Assembly (NCBI GenBank): GCA_016806145.1
Contig: CP063166.1
Location: 1,116,001-1,180,000, forward strand
DNA: 64,000 nucleotides
Direction: 5' to 3'
DNA from: Variovorax paradoxus
GTDB lineage: Bacteria > Pseudomonadota > Gammaproteobacteria > Burkholderiales > Burkholderiaceae_C
Shown: positions 34,912 through 43,103 of the stretch, in pieces
How the letters are laid out: every line of letters starts with the position of its first letter
Position numbering within the stretch: the first letter of the stretch is position 1
Program-made: the position numbers and the translations under genes
The notes under the pieces: model-generated
What the model was told of the DNA's origin: nothing
The model's input: the letters and a program-made list of their open reading frames with translations, nothing else
The model's database searches: none

Positions 34912-35871
34912 TCAGCCGGCGCGACGCTTGGCGCGCCTGGCCTCGGCCTTGGGCTCGCAGGCCTTGCACCAGTCCGCGAAACCCGCGCGCAGCTTGGGCA
35001 GCGCGAAGTCGACGAAGGCCCGCACCTTCGGCACCGACAGCCGGCCGTGCGGCACCACCAGGTGCACCGGCAGCGGCGGCGGCTCGTCCTGCGCGAGGAT
35101 GATGCGCAGCCGCCCGTCGGCCACGTGGTACGAGAAGGAACGCAGCACGCCGCGCCCCTCGGCCGCCGAGGCCACCGCCGCGCGCAGGCTGTTGACCACG
35201 AAGCGCGGCGCGAACTGCACCGTGCGCGGCAGGGTGCCGGGACCGCTGGCGCCATCCGCGGGCGGGAAGCTCCACGAGTCGATGCCGAAGTGCGTCATCG
35301 CCACCACCTGGTGCTCGGCGAGGTCGGCCGGCACCGCGATGCGCGGATGCTTCGCGAGATAGCGCGGCGAGGCCGTCGTGACGCGGCGCACCTCGCCCAC
35401 CGGCAGCGCCACTAGCGTCGAGTCGGCCAGGTGCGCGATGCGCAGCGCCACGTCGATGCCCTCGTCGATCAGGTTGGCCGGGCGGTCCAGCAGGTGCAGC
35501 CGCACCGACACCGTGGGGTGCGCGTTCATGAAGGCATCGAGGATCGGCCGCAGCAGCGCCTCGCCCACCGCGACCGCGGCCGTCACCGTGAGCCGGCCGC
35601 GCGGCGCCGAGCGTTCGCCGGCCGCCGCGATGTCCGCTTCCTCGAGGTCGGTGAGGATGCGCCGGCAGGCCACCGCATAGCGCTCGCCCGCATCGCTGAG
35701 CCGGATCGAGCGCGTCGTGCGGTGCAGCAACTCGGCGCCCACATGGGCCTCGAGGAAGGCGATCGCGCGGCTCACGGCGGCCGGCGACTTGCCGAGCTTG
35801 CGGCCGGCACCGGCGAGGCTGCCTTCGGCGAGCGCCGCCACGAACACCTTCATGGCGTCGATGCGATCCAT
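34912..35871 (-). CDS. LysR-family transcriptional regulator
   Basis: This 319-residue regulator has a winged helix at residues 1-60 (GSLAGAGRKLGKSPAAVSRA) and a CrgA-type effector domain (RLTVTAAVAVGEALL through VRAFVDF). It is divergent from the YbfB-type MFS gene, with a palindrome in the shared gap, and probably controls it and itself. It is also upstream of the SDR-tautomerase pair on the same strand. The C-terminal tail is strongly basic (KAEARRAKRRAG). Confidence 0.9.
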   Translation of the reverse strand: MDRIDAMKVFVAALAEGSLAGAGRKLGKSPAAVSRAIAFLEAHVGAELLHRTTRSIRLSDAGERYAVACRRILTDLEEADIAAAGERSAPRGRLTVTAAVAVGEALLRPILDAFMNAHPTVSVRLHLLDRPANLIDEGIDVALRIAHLADSTLVALPVGEVRRVTTASPRYLAKHPRIAVPADLAEHQVVAMTHFGIDSWSFPPADGASGPGTLPRTVQFAPRFVVNSLRAAVASAAEGRGVLRSFSYHVADGRLRIILAQDEPPPLPVHLVVPHGRLSVPKVRAFVDFALPKLRAGFADWCKACEPKAEARRAKRRAG

Positions 35872-35943
35872 GATTCTTCCTCTTCGCGAAATACTGAATG
35901 CCCGAGGATAGGGATTCATTCGCGCACCGGCAATCCGTAGCAT

Positions 35944-35959
35944 CGAATCCATCGATTCG
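35944..35959. promoter_or_regulatory. Probable LysR operator
   Basis: CGAATC-CATC-GATTCG is a perfect inverted repeat in the 100-bp gap between the divergent lysR and MFS genes, 12 bases before the MFS ATG. A related GGGATTCATTCG sequence (35911-35922) lies upstream. The pairing with this LysR protein is inferred from position. Confidence 0.5.
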
Positions 35960-35971
35960 CCGGAGCACATC

Positions 35972-37198
35972 ATGGCCACCCCCCGCAGTGCAGGCGCGCG
36001 CACTGCCACCGCATCGCAACCGCGCACCGCCTCCAACTGGCCCGCCATCCTCGCGGGCTTCTGCGCCACGCTCGTGGGCCTGGGCCTCGCACGCTTCGCC
36101 TACACGCCGCTGCTGCCCGCCATCATCGACGCGCATTGGTTCGACGCCTCGGCCGCCACCTACCTCGGTGCCGCCAACCTCGTGGGCTACCTCGCGGGCG
36201 CGCTGCTCGGCGGCCCGATGTCGGCGCGCTGGCCGGTGCGCGGCGTGCTGCGCGCGATGATGCTCGCCACCGTCGCCTCGCTCGCGGCCTGCGCCTGGCC
36301 GCTGGACTTCGCCTGGTTCTTCGGCTGGCGCATCGTCTCGGGCATCTCGGGCGGCGCGCTCATGGTGCTGGCCGCGCCCACTGTGCTCGCGCACATTCCG
36401 CCGCGCCAGCGCGGCCTGGCGAGCGGCCTGGTGTTCGCGGGCATCGGCCTGGGCATCGCAGCCTCGGGCACGCTGGTGCCGCTGCTGCTGCGCCAGGGGC
36501 TCGGCGCGACCTGGCTCGGCCTCGCGCTGCTGGCCTTGCTGCTCACCGCGCTCGCATGGAACGGCTGGCCCGCCGCCGCACCGGCATCCGTGGCCACCGC
36601 GCACACCGCCGCCGCGCGCAAGCCGGCCACCGGCGCGCTGCGCGCGCTCACCGTCTCCTATTCGCTCAATGCCGTGGGTCTCGTGCCGCACATGATCTTT
36701 CTGGTCGACTTCGTCGCGCGCGGCCTCGGGCAGGGCCTCGCGGTCGGCGCGCAGTACTGGGTGGTGTTCGGCCTCGGCGCGCTCGTGGGGCCGGTGCTCG
36801 GCGGCTGGCTCGCCGACCGCGTCGGTTTCGCCACCGCGTTGCGCATTGCCTTCGTGCTGCAGGCTGCTGCGCTCGCCTTGCCCGCGTTCGGCCTCATCGG
36901 CCATGGCGGGCTGATCGTGTCAAGCGCCGTGGTCGGCGCCTTCACGCCGGGCATCGTGCCGCTGGTGCTGGGCCGGGCGCAGGAGCTGCTCGCGCATCAC
37001 CCCGCGATGCAGAAGCCTGCATGGAGCCGCGCCACCACCGGCTTCGCGGTACTGCAGGCCAGTGGCGCCTACGGAATGTCGTGGCTGCTCGCGCATGCGG
37101 GCGGCGGCTACGCCCTGCTGTTTGCCGTGGGTGGCGTGGCGATCGTGCTGGCGCTCGTCACCGACATCGTCGCGCGGAGGCTGCACCCCGCCGCCTGA
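35972..37198 (+). CDS. YbfB/YjiJ-family MFS transporter
   Basis: This 408-residue protein has 12 hydrophobic helices. It shows the family opening FCATLVGLGLARFAYTPLLPA and GAANLVGYLAGALLGG. The YbfB/YjiJ group is poorly characterised and is thought to export small compounds. ATG 35972 is the first start after the putative operator. It is probably regulated by the divergent LysR gene. The cargo is unknown. Confidence 0.87.
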   Translation: MATPRSAGARTATASQPRTASNWPAILAGFCATLVGLGLARFAYTPLLPAIIDAHWFDASAATYLGAANLVGYLAGALLGGPMSARWPVRGVLRAMMLATVASLAACAWPLDFAWFFGWRIVSGISGGALMVLAAPTVLAHIPPRQRGLASGLVFAGIGLGIAASGTLVPLLLRQGLGATWLGLALLALLLTALAWNGWPAAAPASVATAHTAAARKPATGALRALTVSYSLNAVGLVPHMIFLVDFVARGLGQGLAVGAQYWVVFGLGALVGPVLGGWLADRVGFATALRIAFVLQAAALALPAFGLIGHGGLIVSSAVVGAFTPGIVPLVLGRAQELLAHHPAMQKPAWSRATTGFAVLQASGAYGMSWLLAHAGGGYALLFAVGGVAIVLALVTDIVARRLHPAA

Positions 37199-37224
37199 GC
37201 TGGTTTCTCGCGGTGCATCGCTCT

Positions 37225-37230
37225 TACACT
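37225..37230 (+). promoter_or_regulatory. -10 hexamer directly ahead of an ATG
   Basis: TACACT ends six bases before the ATG at 37237, so transcription would start at or next to the initiation codon. No Shine-Dalgarno sequence is visible, consistent with a leaderless mRNA. Confidence 0.45.
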
Positions 37231-37236
37231 GGGGCG

Positions 37237-37590
37237 ATGAAGCGAGCCCTGGAAGTCGAGCGCACCCTTCAGCCCGTGGTCGAGCTGAAGGGGCAGGGCA
37301 CTGCCTACGGCTACTCGGTGCGCGCGCCGCGCTCCAAGGGCGTGATCCCGCCGAGCTCCTACCGCGACAGCGGTTTCGCCACGCTGCCCGACTGCCTGCG
37401 CGACGTGGCCAAGGCACTGGGTGGCGACTTCAAGCGCATCTACATCCGGCTCGAAGGCCATTGCGTGGGCGAGCGCGACATCGTCGAGCTGCGCGATGCG
37501 CCCGATGCGGTGGCCGAGGCGTTGAAGGCGGCTTGCCTCGAGGCCGATGCGGCGGTGAAGCCCGTGGGCGATGCCGGCGGCCAGGGCTGA
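37237..37590 (+). CDS. Conserved hypothetical protein
   Basis: This 117-residue soluble protein has no signal or membrane segment. The N-terminal half is basic and Gly/Ser-rich (VRAPRSKGVIPPSSYRDSGF), and a mixed alpha/beta C-terminal half includes FKRIYIRLEGHCVG. I recognise no domain. The reading frame continues upstream into the MFS gene in another phase, but ATG 37237 begins the part with normal composition. The start lacks a ribosome-binding site and has a -10-like hexamer immediately upstream. Confidence 0.65.
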   Translation: MKRALEVERTLQPVVELKGQGTAYGYSVRAPRSKGVIPPSSYRDSGFATLPDCLRDVAKALGGDFKRIYIRLEGHCVGERDIVELRDAPDAVAEALKAACLEADAAVKPVGDAGGQG

Positions 37591-37653
37591 GGGCCTTCAG
37601 CTTCCCCGCAGGTTCGTCGCCGCATAATCGCGCCCCTTTCTTTCGGGGGCTCC

Positions 37654-38655
37654 ATGCAGATCGATATCGCGCAATCGACGCCGACCGCCGCCAGCATTGC
37701 GAGGCTCGTGCAGGCCTTCTACGACCTGGGCCAAGTCGTCGCGAGCGAATTCCTGATTGGACGCTTCAACCAGAGCTACCGCCTGGACTTCGCCGATGGC
37801 CGGCGCGTGGTGGCGCGGCTGAGTCCCGAGCGCTTTCGTGGCGGGCCCAATATCGCCTTCGAGGCGGCCGCGCTCGCGCACTGGGCCGATGCCGGTTGCG
37901 CTGTCGCGCGCTGCCTGCCCGCGGCCAATGGCGAGGCGGCGATCCGCATGCAACTGCCCGAAGGACCGCGCGCGCTGATGCTCTTCGAGCACCTCGAAGG
38001 CGAAGCCACCGGCGACAGCGTCGAGCACATCGCGCTGCTCGCGCATGGGCTGGCCGCCTTGCATGCCGCGGGCGAAAGCTACGGCGGTCCGCCCAGCGCC
38101 TACACCCTCGATCTCGATCACCTGTTGCACCGTCCGCTCGACGCCCTGTTGCGCGGATCGACCATGACGGCCGAGCTGCGCCCGCAGTACGAGGAGATAG
38201 GCCGTCGCCTCGCCGACGACATCCTGGCCTTCGGAGAACTCTCGCGCGTGCTGTGCCATGGCGACACGCATGGCTACAACAACTTCATCGCGGCCGATGC
38301 GAAGGGGCAGCGCCGGGCGCTGTTCTTCGACTTCGACGAAGCGGGCCCCGGCTACCTGGCCTACGAACTCGCGGTGTATCCGTGGAGCCTGTATCCGCGC
38401 ATGCCCGATGGAGTGATGAGCGAGAAGGCCAGGTCCCAATGGCTGGCCTTCATCGGCGCCTATCGCGAAGTGCGGCCGTTCGCCGATATCGACCTCGCCG
38501 CGATCCCGCGTTTCATTGCCGTGCGGCAGCTCTGGCTGCTGGGCGAATATGCGGCGCGCATTCCCGACTGGGGATCGCAGTCGATACCGACCGACTACCT
38601 GCACAAGCAGACCGCCATGCTGCGCGCATGGCAAACGCTCGAGCTGCCGCTATGA
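37654..38655 (+). CDS. Aminoglycoside phosphotransferase-fold kinase (RdoA/SrkA-like)
   Basis: This 333-residue protein has the APH/choline kinase fold. GRFNQSYRLDF is the glycine-loop equivalent (36-46), CHGDTHGYNN at 201-210 is the catalytic HGD loop and FFDFDEAG at 224-231 supplies the metal-binding Asp. The fold resembles homoserine kinase ThrB2 or the stress kinase SrkA. Substrate could be a small molecule or protein Ser/Thr. Its last six bases overlap the convergent Rid gene. CATAAT (37623-37628) may be the -10. Confidence 0.83.
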   Translation: MQIDIAQSTPTAASIARLVQAFYDLGQVVASEFLIGRFNQSYRLDFADGRRVVARLSPERFRGGPNIAFEAAALAHWADAGCAVARCLPAANGEAAIRMQLPEGPRALMLFEHLEGEATGDSVEHIALLAHGLAALHAAGESYGGPPSAYTLDLDHLLHRPLDALLRGSTMTAELRPQYEEIGRRLADDILAFGELSRVLCHGDTHGYNNFIAADAKGQRRALFFDFDEAGPGYLAYELAVYPWSLYPRMPDGVMSEKARSQWLAFIGAYREVRPFADIDLAAIPRFIAVRQLWLLGEYAARIPDWGSQSIPTDYLHKQTAMLRAWQTLELPL

Positions 38656-39054
38656 CCGGCCGTCGCGCGCCACCGCGATGCACTTGATCTCCACCAGCAG
38701 CCCCGCGTGCGCGAGCGAGTGCACGCCTATGCAGGTCCAGGCGCACTGGCCGCGCGGAAAGGTGCGGTCCTTCACCGCGCGGAACACCGGCATGTGCGTC
38801 GCCATGTCGACGTGGTAGGTGGTCATCTCGACCACGTCCTCGAAGCCGCAGCCGGCTTCGGCCAGCACCGTGCGCAGGTTGTCCCAGGCCGCGACGAACT
38901 GCGCCTCGGGGTCGGCGATGACCTCGAGCTCGGGCGTGCGGCCGACCTGGCCCGCGCAGTAGACCGTGGCGCCGACCTTGACGGCGGGCGCGTAGCCGGC
39001 GCGTTCGGCCAGGCGCTGCATCGAGGCGGGGATGATGAGTTGTCGTTCCGTCAT
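38650..39054 (-). CDS. Rid-family (YjgF/YER057c/UK114) protein
   Basis: This 134-residue protein has the Rid fold. VYCAGQVGRTPELEV, AAWDNLRTVLAEAG and VVEMTTYHVDM are family segments. RidA deaminates reactive imines using an Arg at the position that is W106 here (QCAWTCIGV), so imine deaminase activity is doubtful and it probably belongs to another Rid subgroup. The ATG at 39054 was chosen over upstream codons because it starts the fold. The last bases overlap the stop of the convergent kinase gene. Confidence 0.86.
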   Translation of the reverse strand: MTERQLIIPASMQRLAERAGYAPAVKVGATVYCAGQVGRTPELEVIADPEAQFVAAWDNLRTVLAEAGCGFEDVVEMTTYHVDMATHMPVFRAVKDRTFPRGQCAWTCIGVHSLAHAGLLVEIKCIAVARDGRS

Positions 39055-39120
39055 GGAGGGGCGTGGAGGAAAGGGTCGAAGCGGCAAGGGGGCCCGTGGG
39101 CCGGTCTCTCGTCGCTGTCT

Positions 39121-39843
39121 TTATCTGGGGCGCAGCGTGACCGTCAATTTCGGCAATGTCTTCTCGTTGCCGTCCAGCGGCAGCTTGTCGATGCGCTGAA
39201 GCGCGCCCAGGGCGATCTCGTCCCAGGAGCGGATACCGCTGCTCTTGGCCAACTGCACCGCGGTGACGGAGCCGTCGGCGGCAAGGGTCAATTCGAACTC
39301 GGCCGCGGGGTTGCCGGGAATGGCGCGCACGTCCACATCGGCCAGGCGGGCCGCGATGGTTGCGCGCAGCCGGCTGGCGAAGTCTTGCCGGTCACGCTGC
39401 CGCTCGCCGTGCGAGTTCCTGGGGGTTGCTATCGCGTTGATCCGCCACGGCGACACGAACACCAGCGCCTGGGCAGGAACCCGGCCGTCGAGCCCGGGGT
39501 AGGGCTGCAGCAATCGCAGCGCCACCGCGGCCGCGCGATCCCAGTCCTGGCTGCCGCTGGAAGCGAACATGGACACATCGAGCGCGGTGCCCTGCGGGGA
39601 GAGCGTGACGGTGAAGTCGGCCGAGCGGGTGGGCATCGTGCTCCCCGGCGGAAACTGGATCAGGGGACACAGCATGGCGGCTGTCTGCGTGCCCCATGGC
39701 GCGGCCGCCGGCATGGGCGGACACGGGGCGGGTGTCGGTGGGCTCGCGGGGGGCGCCGCGCAGCCGACGAGCAGGCCGGCGGCCAACAGCAGGGCCGATG
39801 CCATCGCGCCGCGCTGGCGGCTGGAGACTCCCTCAGGGTGCAT
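39121..39843 (-). CDS. Lipoprotein with two TonB C-terminal-like repeats
   Basis: This 240-residue protein has a lipoprotein signal (AAGLLVGC, C28) and a Pro-rich linker. Two similar domains follow at about 70-134 and 178-240. Each contains a strand pair and the pattern SSGxxxWDxxAxxAL (95-109 and 201-215), typical of TonB_C/TonB-like domains. TonB proteins normally have one such domain and an inner-membrane anchor, so a duplicated lipid-anchored form is unusual. Function is unknown. It is divergent from the small secreted protein gene at 40117. Confidence 0.65.
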   Translation of the reverse strand: MHPEGVSSRQRGAMASALLLAAGLLVGCAAPPASPPTPAPCPPMPAAAPWGTQTAAMLCPLIQFPPGSTMPTRSADFTVTLSPQGTALDVSMFASSGSQDWDRAAAVALRLLQPYPGLDGRVPAQALVFVSPWRINAIATPRNSHGERQRDRQDFASRLRATIAARLADVDVRAIPGNPAAEFELTLAADGSVTAVQLAKSSGIRSWDEIALGALQRIDKLPLDGNEKTLPKLTVTLRPR

Positions 39844-40078
39844 GGTGTTGTAGTGGTTCTGGCCCGGGGCGCATGGGGCGCCGGCGCGTGCCGCATTCTG
39901 CCCAAGCCAGGTGGCAGGGCCGCGGCGCCTCGGCCCGGCGATGCAATTTACTGTGAGCGTTCGCCCCCACGGATACACAGGCATACGCAATCGCGTTCGC
40001 GAGGCCCATGCCCCGAAAACAATCACTTCCGTCAGCAGCAACAACCCTCTCTCCAGCCACTGACGACTGTCCGTCTCC

Positions 40079-40096
40079 TTCTTCTTCTTCTTCTTC
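40079..40096 (+). repeat. (TTC)6 microsatellite in a leader
   Basis: Six perfect TTC units lie 20 bases before the ATG at 40117 within a pyrimidine-rich leader. Such tracts can change length by slippage. Here the tract is untranslated, so any effect would be on expression. Confidence 0.7.
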
Positions 40097-40116
40097 AACC
40101 TTCCAGAAAGTCCATC

Positions 40117-40497
40117 ATGAAGTCTTCCGTCCTCCTCTCCGTCGCCGTCCTCGCCTCCGTGTTCTCGCTCGGCGCCAGCGCCGAGCAATACCAGGGCGTG
40201 CTGCAGTTCCATTCGACCGCGAGCCGCGCCGATGTGCGTGCCCAGGCCGTGGTTGCCGCTCACAGCGAAGACCCGTACAGCGAAGCCGCCCAGGCCGGCG
40301 TGCCGCCGGTGTTCCAGAGCCAGGTCGCGCGTTCGGACGCCCGCTCGCAGGCCGTGGCCGCAGCGCGCGCCGGCAACCTCTATGGCGACGTGAGCGGCGA
40401 TGGCGTGGCCCGCGTCGTGGCCGGCAACGTCGACCGCCAGGCCGTGCGTGCCGAAGCGCGTGCGACGGCCGCGCGTGGCGTCAGCGAAGGTTCTTGA
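40117..40497 (+). CDS. Small secreted protein with degenerate repeats (DUF4148-like)
   Basis: This 126-residue protein has a Sec signal peptide (cleavage after ASA near residue 22). The mature part has three degenerate Arg/Ala-rich repeats: SRADVRAQAVVAA, ARSDARSQAVAAA and DRQAVRAEARATA. They are spaced about 40 residues apart, with acidic linkers such as EDPYSEAA. This resembles DUF4148-type periplasmic proteins of Burkholderiales. Function is unknown. The reading frame extends far upstream, but the ATG at 40117 precedes the signal peptide. The leader is pyrimidine-rich. Confidence 0.75.
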   Translation: MKSSVLLSVAVLASVFSLGASAEQYQGVLQFHSTASRADVRAQAVVAAHSEDPYSEAAQAGVPPVFQSQVARSDARSQAVAAARAGNLYGDVSGDGVARVVAGNVDRQAVRAEARATAARGVSEGS

Positions 40498-40593
40498 TGC
40501 GGGCAGCATGCCGCGCCTCGGGCGCAGCAGCTCCAGCGTGCGGGCCGGCCTCCAGGGTGCGGCCCGCCGCGCTTTCCCTTTCTTCTTGTTCCC

Positions 40594-41418
40594 TCAATCC
40601 CACGCCGGCGACAGCCCTGCCGGATCCGTCAGCCGCTCCCCACGGTCGAGCGCCGCGATCTGCGCCATCTCCGCGTCGCTGAGCCGAAGCTGCCGCGCCT
40701 TCAGATTGCCCTCGAGGTTCACGCGCTTCGTCGACGACGGAATCACCGCATAGCCCAGCTGCATCGCCCAGGCCAGCACCACCTGCGCCGTGGTCGCGCC
40801 ATGCGCCTTGGCAATCGCCTCGATCGCGGGATCGTGGATGACCTTGCCGTAGGCCAGCGTCATGTACGAGGTGATGTGGATGCCCTGGCTCTTCGCGAAC
40901 TCGGCCAGCTTGCGGTTCTGCAGGTAGGGGTGCAGCTCGACCTGGTTGGTCGCGATCTGCGCCGCGCCCACGGCCGCGATCGCTTCCTTCATCAGCGCGA
41001 CGTTGAAGTTCGACACGCCGATGCGCTGGGTGAGCCCCTGCGCCTTGGCCTCGGCCAGCGCGCCCATGAACTCGGCCACCGGCACCGCGTTGCCGGGCGA
41101 GGGCCAGTGGATCAGCGTCAGGTCGACGTGGTCGGTGCGCAGCTTCGCGAGGCTGTCCTTGAGGCTGGGCACCAGCTTGTCCTTGGCGTAGTTGTCGGTC
41201 CAGATCTTGGTGGTGACGAACAGCTCGCCGCGCGCCACGCCGCTTTCGGCGATGGCCTGGCCCACCTCGGCTTCGTTGCCGTAGATCTGGGCCGTGTCGA
41301 TGGTGCGGTAGCCGAGCTCGAGGCCGGTCTTCACCGAGTCGATGACCACCTGGCCCTTGAGGCGGAAGGTGCCGAGGCCGAAGGCGGGGATGGGGGAGGG
41401 GGTGTTGTCGTTGCTCAT
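40594..41418 (-). CDS. Aldo/keto reductase (2,5-diketo-D-gluconate reductase-like)
   Basis: This 274-residue (beta/alpha)8 enzyme has the catalytic tetrad D41 and Y46 in [10 protein letters not shown]71 in TTKIW and H104 in LIHWPSP. IGVSNFN and [13 protein letters not shown] supply NADPH contacts. It resembles DkgB. It would reduce aldehydes or diketo sugars with NADPH; the natural substrate is not evident. ATG 41418 has GGACC upstream. It is followed after 127 bp by the MFS gene upstream on the same strand, possibly co-transcribed. Confidence 0.9.
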   Translation of the reverse strand: MSNDNTPSPIPAFGLGTFRLKGQVVIDSVKTGLELGYRTIDTAQIYGNEAEVGQAIAESGVARGELFVTTKIWTDNYAKDKLVPSLKDSLAKLRTDHVDLTLIHWPSPGNAVPVAEFMGALAEAKAQGLTQRIGVSNFNVALMKEAIAAVGAAQIATNQVELHPYLQNRKLAEFAKSQGIHITSYMTLAYGKVIHDPAIEAIAKAHGATTAQVVLAWAMQLGYAVIPSSTKRVNLEGNLKARQLRLSDAEMAQIAALDRGERLTDPAGLSPAWD

Positions 41419-41544
41419 GGTGGGGTCCTTGGTTGAGAAGTACGTGGGTCGAATCGATCGACCGGTGAATGAGTGGATGGATGAAGGCGAAAGAAGGGAG
41501 AACACGCCGCGCCCTCGTCGCGCGGCGCAGGCGCGCGACGCGCC

Positions 41545-42747
41545 TCAGTGTCCGACCGGCACCGGCCCCGAGGCGCGCACCGGGATGCCGCTGCGGCGGT
41601 CGAGCACGCCGCTCCACTGCGTGAGCGCCAGCGACACCAGCACCACCAGCGCGCCGATCCAGGGCGTGTGCATCAGGCCGAGGTGCGTGACGATCAGGCC
41701 GCCGGCCCAGGCCGCGCCGGCAATGCCGAGGTTGAAGGCCGCGATGTTCAGGCCCGAGGCCACGTCGACCGCCTGCGGCGTGAAGCGTTCGGCCTGCTTC
41801 ACCACGTAGACCTGCAGGCCCGGCACGTTGCCGAAGGCCACCGCGCCCCACAGCAGCACCGCCACCACGGCAAACCACTTGTGCGGCGCCGCGAAGTTGA
41901 ACAGCAGCAGCACCGCGGCCAGCAGCGCGAAGATGATCTTCAGCGCCGGGATCGGGCCCAGCCGGTCGGCCAGCTTGCCGCCCCAGATGTTGCCCACCGC
42001 CACCGACACGCCGTAGACCAGCATCACCCAGCCCACCGCGCCCGCGCTGAAGCCGGCCACGTCGGTGAGGATCGGCGCGAGAAAGGTGAAGGGAATGAAC
42101 GAGCCGCCGTAGCCGATGGCCGTCTTGGCATACACGAGCAGCAGGCGCGGCTCGGCCAGCACCTTGGCCTGCTGCGCCAGCGAGGCCGGCGCCGTGTGGC
42201 GGATGTCGCTGGGCACGAAGATCCAGCTGCCCACGAAGGCGATCACGCCGAGCGCCGACACCGCGAGGAAGGTTTCACGCCAGCCGAAGTGCTGCCCGAT
42301 GAAGGTGCCCAGCGGCACGCCCGTGACCAGCGCCACCGTGAGGCCCGTGAACATGATCGCGATTGCGCTGGCCGCCTTTTCCTTGGGCACCAGGCCGGTG
42401 GCGATGGTCGAGCCGATCGAGAAGAACACCCCGTGCGCCAGCCCCGTGAGGATGCGCGCGGCCACCAGCGTTTCGTAGCTCGGCGCCTTCCAGGCCAGCA
42501 GGTTGCCGACCGTGAACAGCGCCATCAGGCCCAGCAGCAGCGCCTTGCGCGGCAGCTTGCCCGTGAGCGCGGTGAGCACCGGCGCGCCGATGGCCACGCC
42601 CAGTGCATAGAGGCTGACCAGCAGGCCGGCGGAGGGAAGGCCGATGCCTAGATCGGCGGCGACCGTGGGGATGAGGCCAACGATGACGAACTCTGTGGTT
42701 CCGATGGCGAAGGCGCTGAGGGTTAGCGCTAGTAGGGCGATGGGCAT
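41545..42747 (-). CDS. MFS transporter, AraJ/sugar-efflux type (DHA1)
   Basis: This 400-residue protein has 12 hydrophobic helices. FAIGTTEFVIVGLIPTVAADLG is the typical start of AraJ/YdhP-like efflux proteins, and motif A reads TGKLPRKALLLG. Substrate unknown (arabinose-type sugars or drugs in relatives). ATG 42747. Its upstream region (42780-42840) contains the imperfect inverted repeat GCTGAT-N10-ATCGGC, a possible operator. The AT-rich island begins just beyond it. Confidence 0.88.
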   Translation of the reverse strand: MPIALLALTLSAFAIGTTEFVIVGLIPTVAADLGIGLPSAGLLVSLYALGVAIGAPVLTALTGKLPRKALLLGLMALFTVGNLLAWKAPSYETLVAARILTGLAHGVFFSIGSTIATGLVPKEKAASAIAIMFTGLTVALVTGVPLGTFIGQHFGWRETFLAVSALGVIAFVGSWIFVPSDIRHTAPASLAQQAKVLAEPRLLLVYAKTAIGYGGSFIPFTFLAPILTDVAGFSAGAVGWVMLVYGVSVAVGNIWGGKLADRLGPIPALKIIFALLAAVLLLFNFAAPHKWFAVVAVLLWGAVAFGNVPGLQVYVVKQAERFTPQAVDVASGLNIAAFNLGIAGAAWAGGLIVTHLGLMHTPWIGALVVLVSLALTQWSGVLDRRSGIPVRASGPVPVGH

Positions 42748-43103
42748 GGGGCACTCCTTCTGGGATGGGAGAAGTGTCTCGGAATCACCTTTGCTGATTA
42801 AGTAGGTTATCGGCAGAAGATAGTTGTGCTGGAAGCAAGAGTCTATTTTTAGAGGCGCTTATGTGGAGGTCAGTACGGTCAAGCCACCACAAGAAATCGA
42901 TGGCTCACGCTCGAAAAATCGAGCGTTTTACAGGTTTCTACGTAGGCATTTCCACTCGAAATGAGCGGGTGACGCGTGATGCCTATTAGCAATAACGCGC
43001 ATGAAGTGTTTGAGGCAAGAATGGTGAAATACCCCTCGCCCTCTCCGTTGCGAATCCTCCTAAGGCCTCAATGGAGCTAGTAACGCCAAATTTGCCTTAA
43101 AAC
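42748..43103. other. Gene-free AT-rich region at the left edge of the island
   Basis: These 356 bp hold the MFS promoter region, the left direct repeat AAGATAGTTG (42817-42826) and, within the island, a short terminator-like hairpin (42908-42929). GC content falls sharply from about 42780. No gene is supportable here. Confidence 0.6.
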
